Of a stretch of 64,000 bases of DNA, positions 55,566 through 63,742 are shown piece after piece (the stretch's first letter is position 1; every line of letters begins with the position of its first letter). This DNA is from Martinezella miluonensis (GTDB lineage: Bacteria; Pseudomonadota; Alphaproteobacteria; Rhizobiales; Rhizobiaceae). The position numbers and the translations under genes are program-made. The DNA is taken from the NCBI RefSeq assembly GCF_900094545.1, contig NZ_FMAH01000002.1:248001-312000 (forward strand), given 5' to 3'. The notes under the pieces are model-generated. The model had not been told where the DNA came from. It saw only the letters and a program-made list of their open reading frames with translations, and ran no database searches.

Positions 55566-57125
55566 TTAGACCCGTCGGTAGTCGATGTTGCGGGCAAGCC
55601 AGCAACCGAGCCTCAAGTTGGACACCTTGCCGGAGGAATCGCGCCGGATTTGCACGGTCCAGTCTCCCGGCGGGGCGGCATCCATCGAGCGGCGGGTTGT
55701 GATCACCCAAAGATCATCCGCCAGCGGATACATGCGCTCCACCGGCCCCTTGCCCAGCATACCCTCGAAACCGACATAGGTGGCGCCATCACGGGCTTCG
55801 ATTTCAAGCCGCGCACCGATCTCTTCTGAACGGTACAATCCGGCAATCCCGGCACCATCAGCCCATTCGACCGGCGAGACAGGCTTTGCAACGACACGGA
55901 GATTCTCGCCCGGCCGCTCCATGAGCAACCTTCCCTCTTCCCGCCGCAGCACTATGTCGCGCGCACGCGCGGTTCCGTCCGGCGCAGGCGTGCACAGGCC
56001 AGGGGCGGTAGCGTAGAGCAGCCGCACGCCCTCCTTCTGGTCTTCCGTGCGCAGATAAAGCCCCTGCGTCTCATCCAGCCAGAGACCCGTCCAGCCTTCG
56101 GCCGGAACGGTATCGTCGCCGACGCGGCAACCAAAGGCAGCCTCCATCAGCGACCAGGCCGCCCGCATGGCGCTGGCCTCGTGATTGAAGATCACCACGA
56201 TCGACAGCCGCTCGGAGGCAATATGCATCCTGTAGGAACAGAAGCCGCGCAAGGCGCCGCCATGGGCGGTGATATCATAACCGCCGATCCGGTCACGGCG
56301 TATTCCATAGCCATAGGGAGCGGGCTTGCCATCGGCAAAGCTGACGGGAACGCTGATGCGATTGTAAAGGCTCGCTGGATCGTCGCGCGTGGCGTCGATA
56401 TGGCGCTCCCATGCCAGCATATCGTCAAGCGAGGCGGAGATGCCGGCATCGCCAAACCAGAAGATGCCGCTCTTGGCGGGCAGGAAGCCCACCGTGTCAT
56501 TGCCCTCATAGCCTATGACGCCATCCAGCGTCTGGCGCGTATCGGAAGCAAGCACCGCACCGGTCATTGCCGCGGGGCCGAAGATACGTTTGCGCAGCAA
56601 TTCGCCGAAATCGCGGCCGCTGGCGCGACGGATCAGCTCTGCCAGCAGGCGGAAGTTGCCGTTGCTATAGGAATAGTTCGCGCCCGGCGCAAAATGTCCG
56701 GATTTTGCCTGCGACAGCAGGCGCAGGCCGTCTTCCTCGGTGAAGAGAGCTTCGGGCACTGCACCTTGCAGCACGGTCAAAGCCCAATAATCGCGTAGGC
56801 CGGACTGGTTGTGACAGAGATCGGCCACCCGCGGCAGCGGGCCTTTGAAATTCGGCAGGAGTTCCGGCAGCAGCGGATCGAGTGCTTCCGGACTGCCGAA
56901 CATGTCCAGCAGCAACGCGCAGGTCATATGCTTCGAAATCGAGCAGATCGGCAGGCGGCTCGCCGCAGTCATCGGTAGGCGCCGCTCCATGTCGGCAAAA
57001 CCCCAGGCACGGCGGGCGATCACCTCGCCATCCTTCACCACGCCCACCACTCCGGCCGGACCGCGATAGCGATCCGGCAGCACGTTCAGCGCCTGCTCCA
57101 GCGCCGCATGATCAATTCCACTCAT
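55566..57125 (-). CDS. dap: D-aminopeptidase (Dap, peptidase family S12)
   Basis: A 519-residue serine hydrolase. The penicillin-recognising motifs fall at almost the same numbers as in the characterised Ochrobactrum enzyme: Ser62 and Lys65 (SISK), Tyr153 (YSYSN) and His288-Gly-Gly (HGGAL). The C-terminal 190 residues form the extra beta-barrel domains of Dap. There is no signal peptide, so it is cytoplasmic. It releases N-terminal D-amino acids (D-Ala preferred) from small peptides and amides. AGGG lies eight bases before the ATG. It begins three bases after the transpeptidase-like gene, suggesting joint action on D-amino-acid peptides. Confidence 0.92.
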   Translation of the reverse strand: MSGIDHAALEQALNVLPDRYRGPAGVVGVVKDGEVIARRAWGFADMERRLPMTAASRLPICSISKHMTCALLLDMFGSPEALDPLLPELLPNFKGPLPRVADLCHNQSGLRDYWALTVLQGAVPEALFTEEDGLRLLSQAKSGHFAPGANYSYSNGNFRLLAELIRRASGRDFGELLRKRIFGPAAMTGAVLASDTRQTLDGVIGYEGNDTVGFLPAKSGIFWFGDAGISASLDDMLAWERHIDATRDDPASLYNRISVPVSFADGKPAPYGYGIRRDRIGGYDITAHGGALRGFCSYRMHIASERLSIVVIFNHEASAMRAAWSLMEAAFGCRVGDDTVPAEGWTGLWLDETQGLYLRTEDQKEGVRLLYATAPGLCTPAPDGTARARDIVLRREEGRLLMERPGENLRVVAKPVSPVEWADGAGIAGLYRSEEIGARLEIEARDGATYVGFEGMLGKGPVERMYPLADDLWVITTRRSMDAAPPGDWTVQIRRDSSGKVSNLRLGCWLARNIDYRRV

Positions 57126-57128
57126 GAT

Positions 57129-57644
57129 TCAACCCTGAAAGCAGAGCCGCGTGCCGGGCTCGGCCATAGCCAGAAATTCCTGCAGGTGCTCAAGCGTCAG
57201 CGCGGCGCAGCCTGCAGTCGGACCGTAGCCCTTGCTGGCGACGTGCAGAAAGATGGCGCTCCCGCCCCCCGGCACTACCGGATCATCGTTTTGACCAAGC
57301 ACCACGACGATGTCGTAGAGATCGTCCTTGCGCCACATCTCTTCGTGGCCTGCGGCAAAGGGCAAGCGCACCGGGCCATTGTAGTCGGGATGATCGGCCG
57401 CATCGCACCAGCCGTCCTGCGGGTCTATAACAGCGGTTTCGAATACCGAGACGGGAGCAGCCTTCAGCTTGTCGGCGCGATAGAGCACCCGGCGGATCGG
57501 CCAGCAGCCGATGGGGCTCACGCCATCGCCCTCGGTCTTCTCGGCGCGGATGCCGCTGCGTCCCACCGCCGCGCGCCAGACCTTGTCGCCATAGCTCGCC
57601 TGCCAGCCTTCGCCGGCACGTTTCACGATCAGATCCAAAGCCAT
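57129..57644 (-). CDS. L,D-transpeptidase (YkuD) domain protein
   Basis: A 171-residue single-domain protein. The YkuD signature is present with His134 (FLHVASKGY) and the catalytic Cys146 in PTAGCAALT, preceded by the IGCWPIRRVLYR block. No signal peptide is seen, unusual for an enzyme that normally cross-links peptidoglycan in the periplasm. AAGGAG directly abuts the ATG at 57644, so the true start may be the TTG at 57638 (six-base spacing). A longer frame to 57764 has no ribosome site. It is co-transcribed with dap, three bases upstream of it. Confidence 0.82.
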   Translation of the reverse strand: MALDLIVKRAGEGWQASYGDKVWRAAVGRSGIRAEKTEGDGVSPIGCWPIRRVLYRADKLKAAPVSVFETAVIDPQDGWCDAADHPDYNGPVRLPFAAGHEEMWRKDDLYDIVVVLGQNDDPVVPGGGSAIFLHVASKGYGPTAGCAALTLEHLQEFLAMAEPGTRLCFQG

Positions 57645-58116
57645 CTCCTTCAAGTCGCCAGCGGAAAATAACAGGCGACCATCCGGCCATCCCGCTGCTG
57701 TGGGGCAGGGTCTTCTACCCGACAAATATCCTTGGCAAAAGGACAACATGTATGAAACCGACAACCGAAGGCAGGTTTATCGGGCTTGGAATTTCGCGCT
57801 TCAGCACCGGCCTATCGGTAGGTCCGGCCTATTTCATTCGAACGGCCCTCTTCGTGCAGAAAGCCAAAACCAATAAGGGCCGAAGCGAAAACCCAAGCCT
57901 TTACCTGGCTAATTATTCTGAGCAGCTCGGTTATTCAAAGCGCCGCCGACGATGGCACCAAGCGCCAAGGCGGCTGCGGGATAGCAGAGGCCGTTACGGC
58001 GACATTGGCCACCGGTGCACGTCTCATCAAGGCGGCCGATCCGCTCGAATGAGCCGGGCACCTTCACTCTATCCCGATCTATCTTGCCAGAAACGGCTCA
58101 GGCCCGGCGACCGGTC
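57645..58116. other. Interval between the HPP and transpeptidase genes
   Basis: About 470 bases on which only the small frame at 57909-58067 looks possibly coding. Bases 57850-57925 are AT-rich and may hold the promoter of the transpeptidase-dap pair. No clear terminator is seen. Confidence 0.35.
57909..58067 (-). CDS. Possible small protein downstream of the HPP gene
   Basis: A 52-residue frame starting at GTG 58067 (GGGA six bases upstream) reads, in part, RLDETCTGGQCRRNG, LCYPAAALALGAIVGGALNN and ends AAQNN. Three Cys and a Gly-zipper-like hydrophobic end give it a natural look, but there is no ATG or signal peptide. It could instead be the tail of a decayed gene. It lies 50 bases after the HPP gene stop. 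Confidence 0.3.
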   Translation of the reverse strand: MKVPGSFERIGRLDETCTGGQCRRNGLCYPAAALALGAIVGGALNNRAAQNN

Positions 58117-59250
58117 TCAAGCAACATCAGCATTCTTGGTCGGCAGAAGCCGCGCCATGGCACTCAATAGATCCGTCTGCGATATCAAGCCGAGCACTCG
58201 CCAATCGGCATCGACGACGATGACGGCATGCGTGCGGCCATCGGTCAGGACAGGTAGCAGCGAGAGCGCGGGATCGCCCGCATTTGCTATGGCGGGTTCA
58301 GAGAGTGTCCGCTCGATGCTGCCGATGCCTTCCGACAGCTCGCGCAGCCCGACCGTCCCGATCAGTCGGCCTTCCCTGTCTTTCACCGGCAGGGTGCGAA
58401 TATTATGCTTCAGAAGAAGATACCGGGCATGATCCGGATCGGCATCCTCGCTGATGGCAATGACATCGCGCGACATGATGTCGGCGCAGCGGATATCCCC
58501 ATGCGATCGCACGGTGGCCTGCAGTTCGACCTGCCGCAGAAGGCGGCTGAGGTCTGCACGGTCGATATCGAAGGTTTCGTCAAACACTTCCAAAGCGGAA
58601 TCGACGTCCTCCTCGCGAAAGCCCACCCTCAAAGGCGGCGGCAAGTCGCGAGTCTGATGGGTATTCTCGACCGGCTTTGCGACATGCGGATAATTGCGCC
58701 TTGAAAGTTTGTGGAACACCAGCCCCAGGCCAACGAGTATGCAGGAATTGAGCGCAACCGGCACAAACGGGAACAGGAACCCCCAGCTCGCAACAACCGG
58801 ACCTCCGAGAACGGCCGTCAGGGCCGCAGCTCCGCCCGGCGGATGAAGGCATCGCGTGAACGACATCGCGCCGATCGCCATCGAAACGCCGACGCCGATC
58901 GCGATGATCGGATCGTGAACGAGATAGGCGGCGATGATGCCCATCAAGGCGGAAATCGTATTGCCCCCAATGATCGACCAGGGTTGGGCAAGCGGACTTG
59001 CAGGAACCGCGAAAAGCAGCACCGCGGACGCCCCCATTGGCGCAACGATGAACGGCAGATACGGCCCCTGCCCGAAGAAATAGCCGCTGATGGCGCCGGT
59101 CAGGCCGATGCCGATCAAGGCGCCGAGACAAGCCATCAATCGTTCGCGTAGGGTCGCGCCGGCAAGGATCGGGGAAAACAAGCGGAGCCGGCTGAATCCC
59201 GCTTTATGGGGGTCTGGATGCTGCATGATGAAACCAGTTTTGAGGGGCAT
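58117..59250 (-). CDS. HPP-family membrane protein with tandem CBS domains
   Basis: About 377 residues. The N-terminal HPP domain has four membrane helices (ACLGALIGIGLTGAISGYFFG, PFIVAPMGASAVLLFAVP, PIIAIGVGVSMAIGAM) and the naming motif CLHPPGGAAALTAVLGGP. The C-terminal 130 residues form a CBS pair (IMSRDVIAISEDADPDHARYLLL and ILVLTDGRTHAVIVV-like repeat), which normally binds adenine nucleotides. HPP proteins of cyanobacteria and plants have been linked to nitrite transport, but here the cargo is unknown. The start is ATG 59250 or 59226; neither has a good ribosome site. It follows the LysR gene by 25 bases. Confidence 0.82.
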   Translation of the reverse strand: MPLKTGFIMQHPDPHKAGFSRLRLFSPILAGATLRERLMACLGALIGIGLTGAISGYFFGQGPYLPFIVAPMGASAVLLFAVPASPLAQPWSIIGGNTISALMGIIAAYLVHDPIIAIGVGVSMAIGAMSFTRCLHPPGGAAALTAVLGGPVVASWGFLFPFVPVALNSCILVGLGLVFHKLSRRNYPHVAKPVENTHQTRDLPPPLRVGFREEDVDSALEVFDETFDIDRADLSRLLRQVELQATVRSHGDIRCADIMSRDVIAISEDADPDHARYLLLKHNIRTLPVKDREGRLIGTVGLRELSEGIGSIERTLSEPAIANAGDPALSLLPVLTDGRTHAVIVVDADWRVLGLISQTDLLSAMARLLPTKNADVA

Positions 59251-59275
59251 TGTCGTAAGGAAGGATGGATGTCGG

Positions 59276-60181
59276 CTAATGCGTCGCCAGGCGCAAATCC
59301 CTGCCTTTGACGATGCCGAGCACTTCGCGAAACGCGTTGAACGCGCTCGGCCGATCCCTTTTACGGTAGACGAGGATCGTATCGACGACGGCAAGCTGAT
59401 GGGTAGGCGAGGTCATCGGCCAATGCATGAGATCGAGAACCGACTTGGGCATGACACCGGCCGCGTTGCCGGTCGCCACACTTGCGAGGATAGCGTGATA
59501 GGAGCCAAGCTCGGTCGTCTGCAAAACGCTCGACTTGCGCGCCCAGCTTTCGGCGATCCTTCGATAGGTGCATCCGGGCTCCAGGGCGGCAATCGATCCG
59601 ACCCGCAAGTCGGCAGCCGTTCGGACCGCCGGATGGCCGGATGGCAGCACGAGCAATAGATCCTCGACAAACACCGGCTCGGCCTCGAGCCGCTGTAGTT
59701 CGTCATCAAAACCGGCGTCTTCATCCAGCATCGCTTCAGGTGGCCGGGCGATCAGCGCGCAATCCAAGGCGTCGCGCAGAACATCGCGGGCAAGATCGCG
59801 GGATGCGCCAAGGGTTAGCTGCAGCGACACATCCGGCCACATCTGATTGAATTGGCTGAGCGCTGCAGGCAACCGGCTTGCCGCCGTGCTCTCCATCGTT
59901 CCCAGACGCAATGTGCCTGTTGGGCGCCGTGGCCGCACCGCCTGGCGCGCTTCGAGCGCTAGTGCCGCAAGCCGATTAGCATAGGTGAGAAACGTTTCAC
60001 CTTCTTTCGTCAGCGTCATCTTCTTTCCATCGCGGCTGAAGAGCAAGACGCCAAGATAGTTCTCCAGCTGCTGGATCCGCGTCGTCACATTCGACGGCAC
60101 GCGCCCGATCGTCTTTGCAGCCTTCGTCACGCTGCGGTCGCTGGCAACAGCGAGGAATATTTCGATTGATGAAAGGTCCAA
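59276..60181 (-). CDS. LysR-family transcriptional regulator
   Basis: A 301-residue regulator. The N-terminal winged helix-turn-helix (SSIEIFLAVASDRSVTKAAKTIGRVPSNVTTRIQQLENYLG) is followed by the two-lobe periplasmic-binding-like sensor. It is transcribed just ahead of the HPP gene on the same strand, so it may control that gene and its own promoter. A dyad (ATGA-CTTA-TCAT, 60209-60220) lies 28 bases upstream. The inducer is unknown. Confidence 0.88.
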   Translation of the reverse strand: MDLSSIEIFLAVASDRSVTKAAKTIGRVPSNVTTRIQQLENYLGVLLFSRDGKKMTLTKEGETFLTYANRLAALALEARQAVRPRRPTGTLRLGTMESTAASRLPAALSQFNQMWPDVSLQLTLGASRDLARDVLRDALDCALIARPPEAMLDEDAGFDDELQRLEAEPVFVEDLLLVLPSGHPAVRTAADLRVGSIAALEPGCTYRRIAESWARKSSVLQTTELGSYHAILASVATGNAAGVMPKSVLDLMHWPMTSPTHQLAVVDTILVYRKRDRPSAFNAFREVLGIVKGRDLRLATH

Positions 60182-60208
60182 TGAAAGGATCTCGATTCAA
60201 GAATTAAG

Positions 60209-60220
60209 ATGACTTATCAT
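60209..60220. promoter_or_regulatory. Candidate LysR operator
   Basis: ATGA-CTTA-TCAT, a T-N-A type short dyad in an AT-rich stretch upstream of the LysR gene. It fits autoregulation, but short dyads are common by chance. Confidence 0.3.
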
Positions 60221-60394
60221 TCCCTATATAAAAATCATTATCGCAGCTCAAGCATGTTTCGACACCGGGCTGGGGCGCATACGCGGACAAAGCGATTGGC
60301 AAGATCCGATCGACCTCAAACGGGAGCAGAAACCCGCGAATACGCTTCCCCTGCCTGCGTGCTGCATGAGGTCGATCCGACCTGCACCGGCATC

Positions 60395-60583
60395 TCAAGC
60401 AAAGCCGGCCGCAAGCTTCGCGATCGCGACAAGAATGATTGCGCATCCGAAACCATAGAGCGCGAGGGCCGATCCATCATTGATTAGGGCATTTCCGGCG
60501 GGTTTGCAGTAGCTGCGCCCGCTTCTTTGCCCCGCGAAACGACTTAGCGACGCGTGCTCTCGATATTCATCCTCTTCCTCCAC
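60395..60583 (-). CDS. Possible small membrane protein
   Basis: 62 residues with a charged N-half and one hydrophobic C-terminal helix (about residues 40-60). The start is GTG, with GGAGG overlapping the start itself rather than lying upstream. The hydrophobic end looks natural, the N-half less so. Kept with low confidence. Confidence 0.3.
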   Translation of the reverse strand: MEEEDEYREHASLSRFAGQRSGRSYCKPAGNALINDGSALALYGFGCAIILVAIAKLAAGFA

Positions 60584-60843
60584 GAAACCTCCACATATTA
60601 TCGATCAGGCCGCAACACTTAGGGTGTCTTATCGACCCTAGCGCCTCGACCGCAATCTTTTGGACGAGCGCTCAGATATGAGACGGCGGGAGCCCTGAAC
60701 GAACAACCTCCTGCCTCGCATCCAACGGGATACCTCGATGCCCATAGAGAGCATGGACCAAGGTTCTGCGGCTCGTTCCTTGCCGCCGCTGCTTCGCCGA
60801 TGGGAACCCGAAGGCCTCCCAAATAAGCGGAAGGGACACCCCA

Positions 60844-61014
60844 ATGTTCAAGTTGCTGATGCTCGCGCTACTGGCTGCGATGCTGCTGACCGCGCTGCTG
60901 CTGCTCGGCGCGATGGCGGCGCTGACCGGAAGCTGGGTTCGACTCGCGGTCCCGGTTATCATTCTGGTTGCAACCGTAGTCGCCGTAGGGTTCGCGCTAA
61001 GCGAACAGCCGTGA
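60844..61014 (+). CDS. Small hydrophobic membrane protein (56 residues)
   Basis: The frame reads MFKLLMLALLAAMLLTALLL, a glycine-rich turn (GAMAALTGSW) and a second hydrophobic stretch (AVPVIILVATVVAVGFAL), ending SEQP. It has two predicted membrane helices separated by a short turn and resembles hydrophobic helical-hairpin peptides. GAAGGGA lies about seven bases before the ATG, a good ribosome site. No homologous family is recognised. Confidence 0.6.
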   Translation: MFKLLMLALLAAMLLTALLLLGAMAALTGSWVRLAVPVIILVATVVAVGFALSEQP

Positions 61015-61653
61015 ACGACGTCTCTCTGAAAAGCGAGGACGCCCGATTGCGGAGGCACATGATGTTCAGCTATGAGTATAGTGGAAGATGATGTTCCGGA
61101 AGGTTTTCGATGCCCGAATGCACCCGAAATCGGCCACCTCAAGCGGCCATATATCGCTCATGACGATGAATTCTGCGCAGTTCATCGGCAGATCGGGAGC
61201 TTCTGGCATGATGTCGGAATCGCGGCAGGACGGACTGTGGCGCGGAAATTCTGTGGATCGTTCTTTCTTGGTCGTTTCCACCGGAGGTCGCCAGTTTGCA
61301 AGAAAGCCTGCGGCCGCAATGCCCGGCCGCGCCGGGCTCTTCTGTCGCCGACTGAACTTGTCTCCGTTCCCTCAACCGGCGGCAACGGTCATGAAGCTGT
61401 TCAACTTCACGGGTCGTGCGCAAAGTCTCCACGAAATCCACACAAACAAGGGTTATGCAACCGGCCGTAGGGGGTCGCCATATTGTTTCGGGCCTCGCCG
61501 GAGCCTGACGATTTGCAAAGACAGTTCTTTCACCATAACCGAAGCAATCGCGATCTTTGCAGTGGATCGGCCGGAACGCAGGCGCCAGCGTCATGGCGCA
61601 GCGCATGTGAAGGCAATTGATCTTTGATCGGTCGAGAAGGACATCGCCCAGAC
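61015..61653. other. Intergenic region without a supported gene
   Basis: About 640 bases. Frames at 61088-61627 (plus) and 61139-61780 (minus) have unlikely composition (many Arg, Cys, Ser), and neither has a ribosome site. The region should contain the promoter of the SH3 gene. Nothing else is seen. Confidence 0.45.
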
Positions 61654-62091
61654 ATGAAAGTCGAATCCGGAATTCAACGGGCACTTTTTGCGGCCGCGCT
61701 GGCGACGGCCTCCCTCGCATTCGTCCATTCGGCTGCCGCAGGATATGTGCGCACCAACGTCGTTCTTCGGTCGGGACCAAATGCTCACGTTCCGGCGGTA
61801 GGAATGGTGCTGGCCGGCTCGCGCGTCCATCTTTACGGATGCGAGAAAGACTATAGGTGGTGCGACGTCAGCGTAGCGGGCCGACGGGGCTGGATGTCTT
61901 CCCGCTATGTCAACGTTGCGTATCACGATGAAACAGTATTGCTTCCGACCTATATCCGCATGATGCAAGGGCCGAACATCGCGGTTGTGCCTTTCAACAT
62001 TGATTCCTACTGGTCCAGCAATTATTCAGATTTATACTTCTATAATGAGATCGGCACCTGGCGCAATGTCGACTGGGGTCACGATGAATAG
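61654..62091 (+). CDS. Exported SH3-domain protein
   Basis: A 145-residue protein. A signal peptide (LFAAALATASLAFVHSAAA) precedes a bacterial SH3 domain: GYVRTNVVLRSGPNAHVPAVGMVLAGSRVHLYGCEKDYRWCDVSVAGRRGWMSSRYV, with the RSGP and GWM landmarks of SH3_3. Such domains bind peptidoglycan or cell-wall ligands in the periplasm. The ATG at 61654 has only a distant AAGG upstream; a TTG at 61624 is less likely. The C-terminal 45 residues are Tyr-rich. It stands alone before the efflux genes. Confidence 0.75.
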   Translation: MKVESGIQRALFAAALATASLAFVHSAAAGYVRTNVVLRSGPNAHVPAVGMVLAGSRVHLYGCEKDYRWCDVSVAGRRGWMSSRYVNVAYHDETVLLPTYIRMMQGPNIAVVPFNIDSYWSSNYSDLYFYNEIGTWRNVDWGHDE

Positions 62092-62237
62092 CATCGAAGA
62101 TCTACGCCGATTCTTCTCCTGCTTTTCCGGGCAGGACCGCAGCCGTTGAACGTATGGAGCCAGGCAGTGGTGCGAAGACAACAACCTGCCCATGTTCGCG
62201 CCGACGGCTGCGAGATGGATTGCTTAGTGATGACGTT

Positions 62238-63740
62238 ATGAAGAATGAAGCAAATAGTATCGAGTACCGCTCGCGCAGAACAGATCACACAAGCAGAGTC
62301 GACAGGCCAGGCATCGGGCGAAAGTCTTGCCGGGTTCTTCTGTCCATGGCGGGCTTGGTCTTGGCATTGTCAGCCTGCCAGTCGTCAGATCTCGCGCTGC
62401 AGGTAACGCCGCCACCGCTGCCCAATGCCTATGATGGAGCGCCTTATAAGACCTCCACAGCCAGGTCGAACACCTCGGCCTGGTGGGAAGGCTTCCATGA
62501 CAAGACACTGTCCTCACTTGTTTCCCGCGCCGAGAGCATGAATCTGACGGTCGCCATGGCACATCAGAGCCTGACGTCGGCCAGAGCCCTGGCGAATTCC
62601 GCGATGTCGGCCTATCAGCTGGACGCGTCTGTCTCCGGGATGGCCAACGCCGCGACCGGCTCGCGAATTAAGGACGACTTTACCCGCCGGCCTGTTCAGC
62701 TCAATCTGGACGCGAGTTGGGAAATCCCGCTCTTCGGCCAGGACAAGCAAGCGCAAAAGATGGCCGACCTCAGCGTAGCAATGGCGACGGAAGATGTTGC
62801 CGCGGCCAAAGTCGCCGTGACGGCGGAGATTGCCAGCAACTATGTCCACCTGCGCGCACTTCAGAAGCGCCGCTTCGACACGGCAGAGCTGGTTGGTCTT
62901 CTGGAGAACAACACAAAGATCGCCGGCGTGAAGGAACAAGCGGGGCTCGCGACTTCGATCGAAAACGAGCCCATGCGAGCAGGCCTCGATACCGCCAAAT
63001 CCACGCTGCTGCTTCTGGATAGTGAGATCGCCAGCACGCGTCAGCAGATCGCCACGCTCTTGGGAAGCTCCACTCCGGATCCTGCCCTTTTCAGGTACGA
63101 ACCACAGCCGATCGCGGTCGCAGGCATGGCGGAAGGCAAGCCGGCCGATCTCCTGCGCGCGCGGCCCGACGTGTTGCGAGCCGAATACGCGGTGGGGCAA
63201 ACCGCTGCGCAAGTCGGCATCGCCAAGGCCGATCTCTATCCGAAGCTGCGACTGAACGGCACCATTGGGATCGGGACCCCGGTATCGAATTCTATCCTGG
63301 GAGCCTTCGCTGGTCCCTCCGTGCAATTGCCCATTTTCGACTACGGTCGGCGCAAGGACGCTGTCGCGGCCCGCGAAGCCGAGTTCCGCCAGTCGGTGCT
63401 CATTTACAAACAGGCCGTGCTCGTTGCCTATGAAGAAGCCTCTCGCGCCCTGCATGAGGTCAACGCCGCGCGAGCACGTACGGCCATTTTGCGGGCGCGG
63501 TTGCAGCGCGTCTCAAAACTCAAAGCCAGCACCGACGTCCTCGTTCGGGAGGGACTTGCAGAAAAATCGAAATCGATCACTGGAGCCATCGATCTTCTGG
63601 AGCTGCGCTCGTCCTTGACCGAGAGCATCGAAAACGAGGCCCGCGCCACGATCGCCTTCTATAAGGCGACGCGTGGCGTGCAGCCCGTCGCCACTGTCGA
63701 CGATGTGAAGCGTCCCACCAAGGCGGAAGGGCGCAAGTAA
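62238..63740 (+). CDS. NodT-family outer-membrane efflux lipoprotein
   Basis: A 500-residue TolC-like channel. A lipobox (VLALSAC, Cys47) marks it as an outer-membrane lipoprotein. Paired helical repeats follow (SLVSRAESMNLTVAMAHQSLTSARALANSAMSAY, then TAEIASNYVHLRALQKR; RARPDVLRAEYAVGQTAAQVGIAKADLYPKL). The start at 62238 has no obvious ribosome site, and the frame is open upstream to 62154. NodT proteins usually pair with RND pumps and an adaptor, but here the next gene, three bases on, is an ABC-type permease. Confidence 0.88.
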   Translation: MKNEANSIEYRSRRTDHTSRVDRPGIGRKSCRVLLSMAGLVLALSACQSSDLALQVTPPPLPNAYDGAPYKTSTARSNTSAWWEGFHDKTLSSLVSRAESMNLTVAMAHQSLTSARALANSAMSAYQLDASVSGMANAATGSRIKDDFTRRPVQLNLDASWEIPLFGQDKQAQKMADLSVAMATEDVAAAKVAVTAEIASNYVHLRALQKRRFDTAELVGLLENNTKIAGVKEQAGLATSIENEPMRAGLDTAKSTLLLLDSEIASTRQQIATLLGSSTPDPALFRYEPQPIAVAGMAEGKPADLLRARPDVLRAEYAVGQTAAQVGIAKADLYPKLRLNGTIGIGTPVSNSILGAFAGPSVQLPIFDYGRRKDAVAAREAEFRQSVLIYKQAVLVAYEEASRALHEVNAARARTAILRARLQRVSKLKASTDVLVREGLAEKSKSITGAIDLLELRSSLTESIENEARATIAFYKATRGVQPVATVDDVKRPTKAEGRK

Positions 63741-63742
63741 CC

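Larger units (their letters stand above)
60182..60843. other. Gene-poor interval upstream of the LysR gene
   Basis: About 660 bases. A 62-residue minus frame (60395-60583, GTG start, hydrophobic end LALYGFGCAIILVAIAKLAAGF) may be a small membrane protein, listed separately. A TAGGGT/ACCCTA inverted repeat lies at about 60618-60640. Nothing else supported. Confidence 0.4.

Noticed and set aside
61139..61780. 213-residue minus-strand frame
   Set aside because: Rich in Arg and Cys, overlaps the SH3 gene's signal peptide, no ribosome site.
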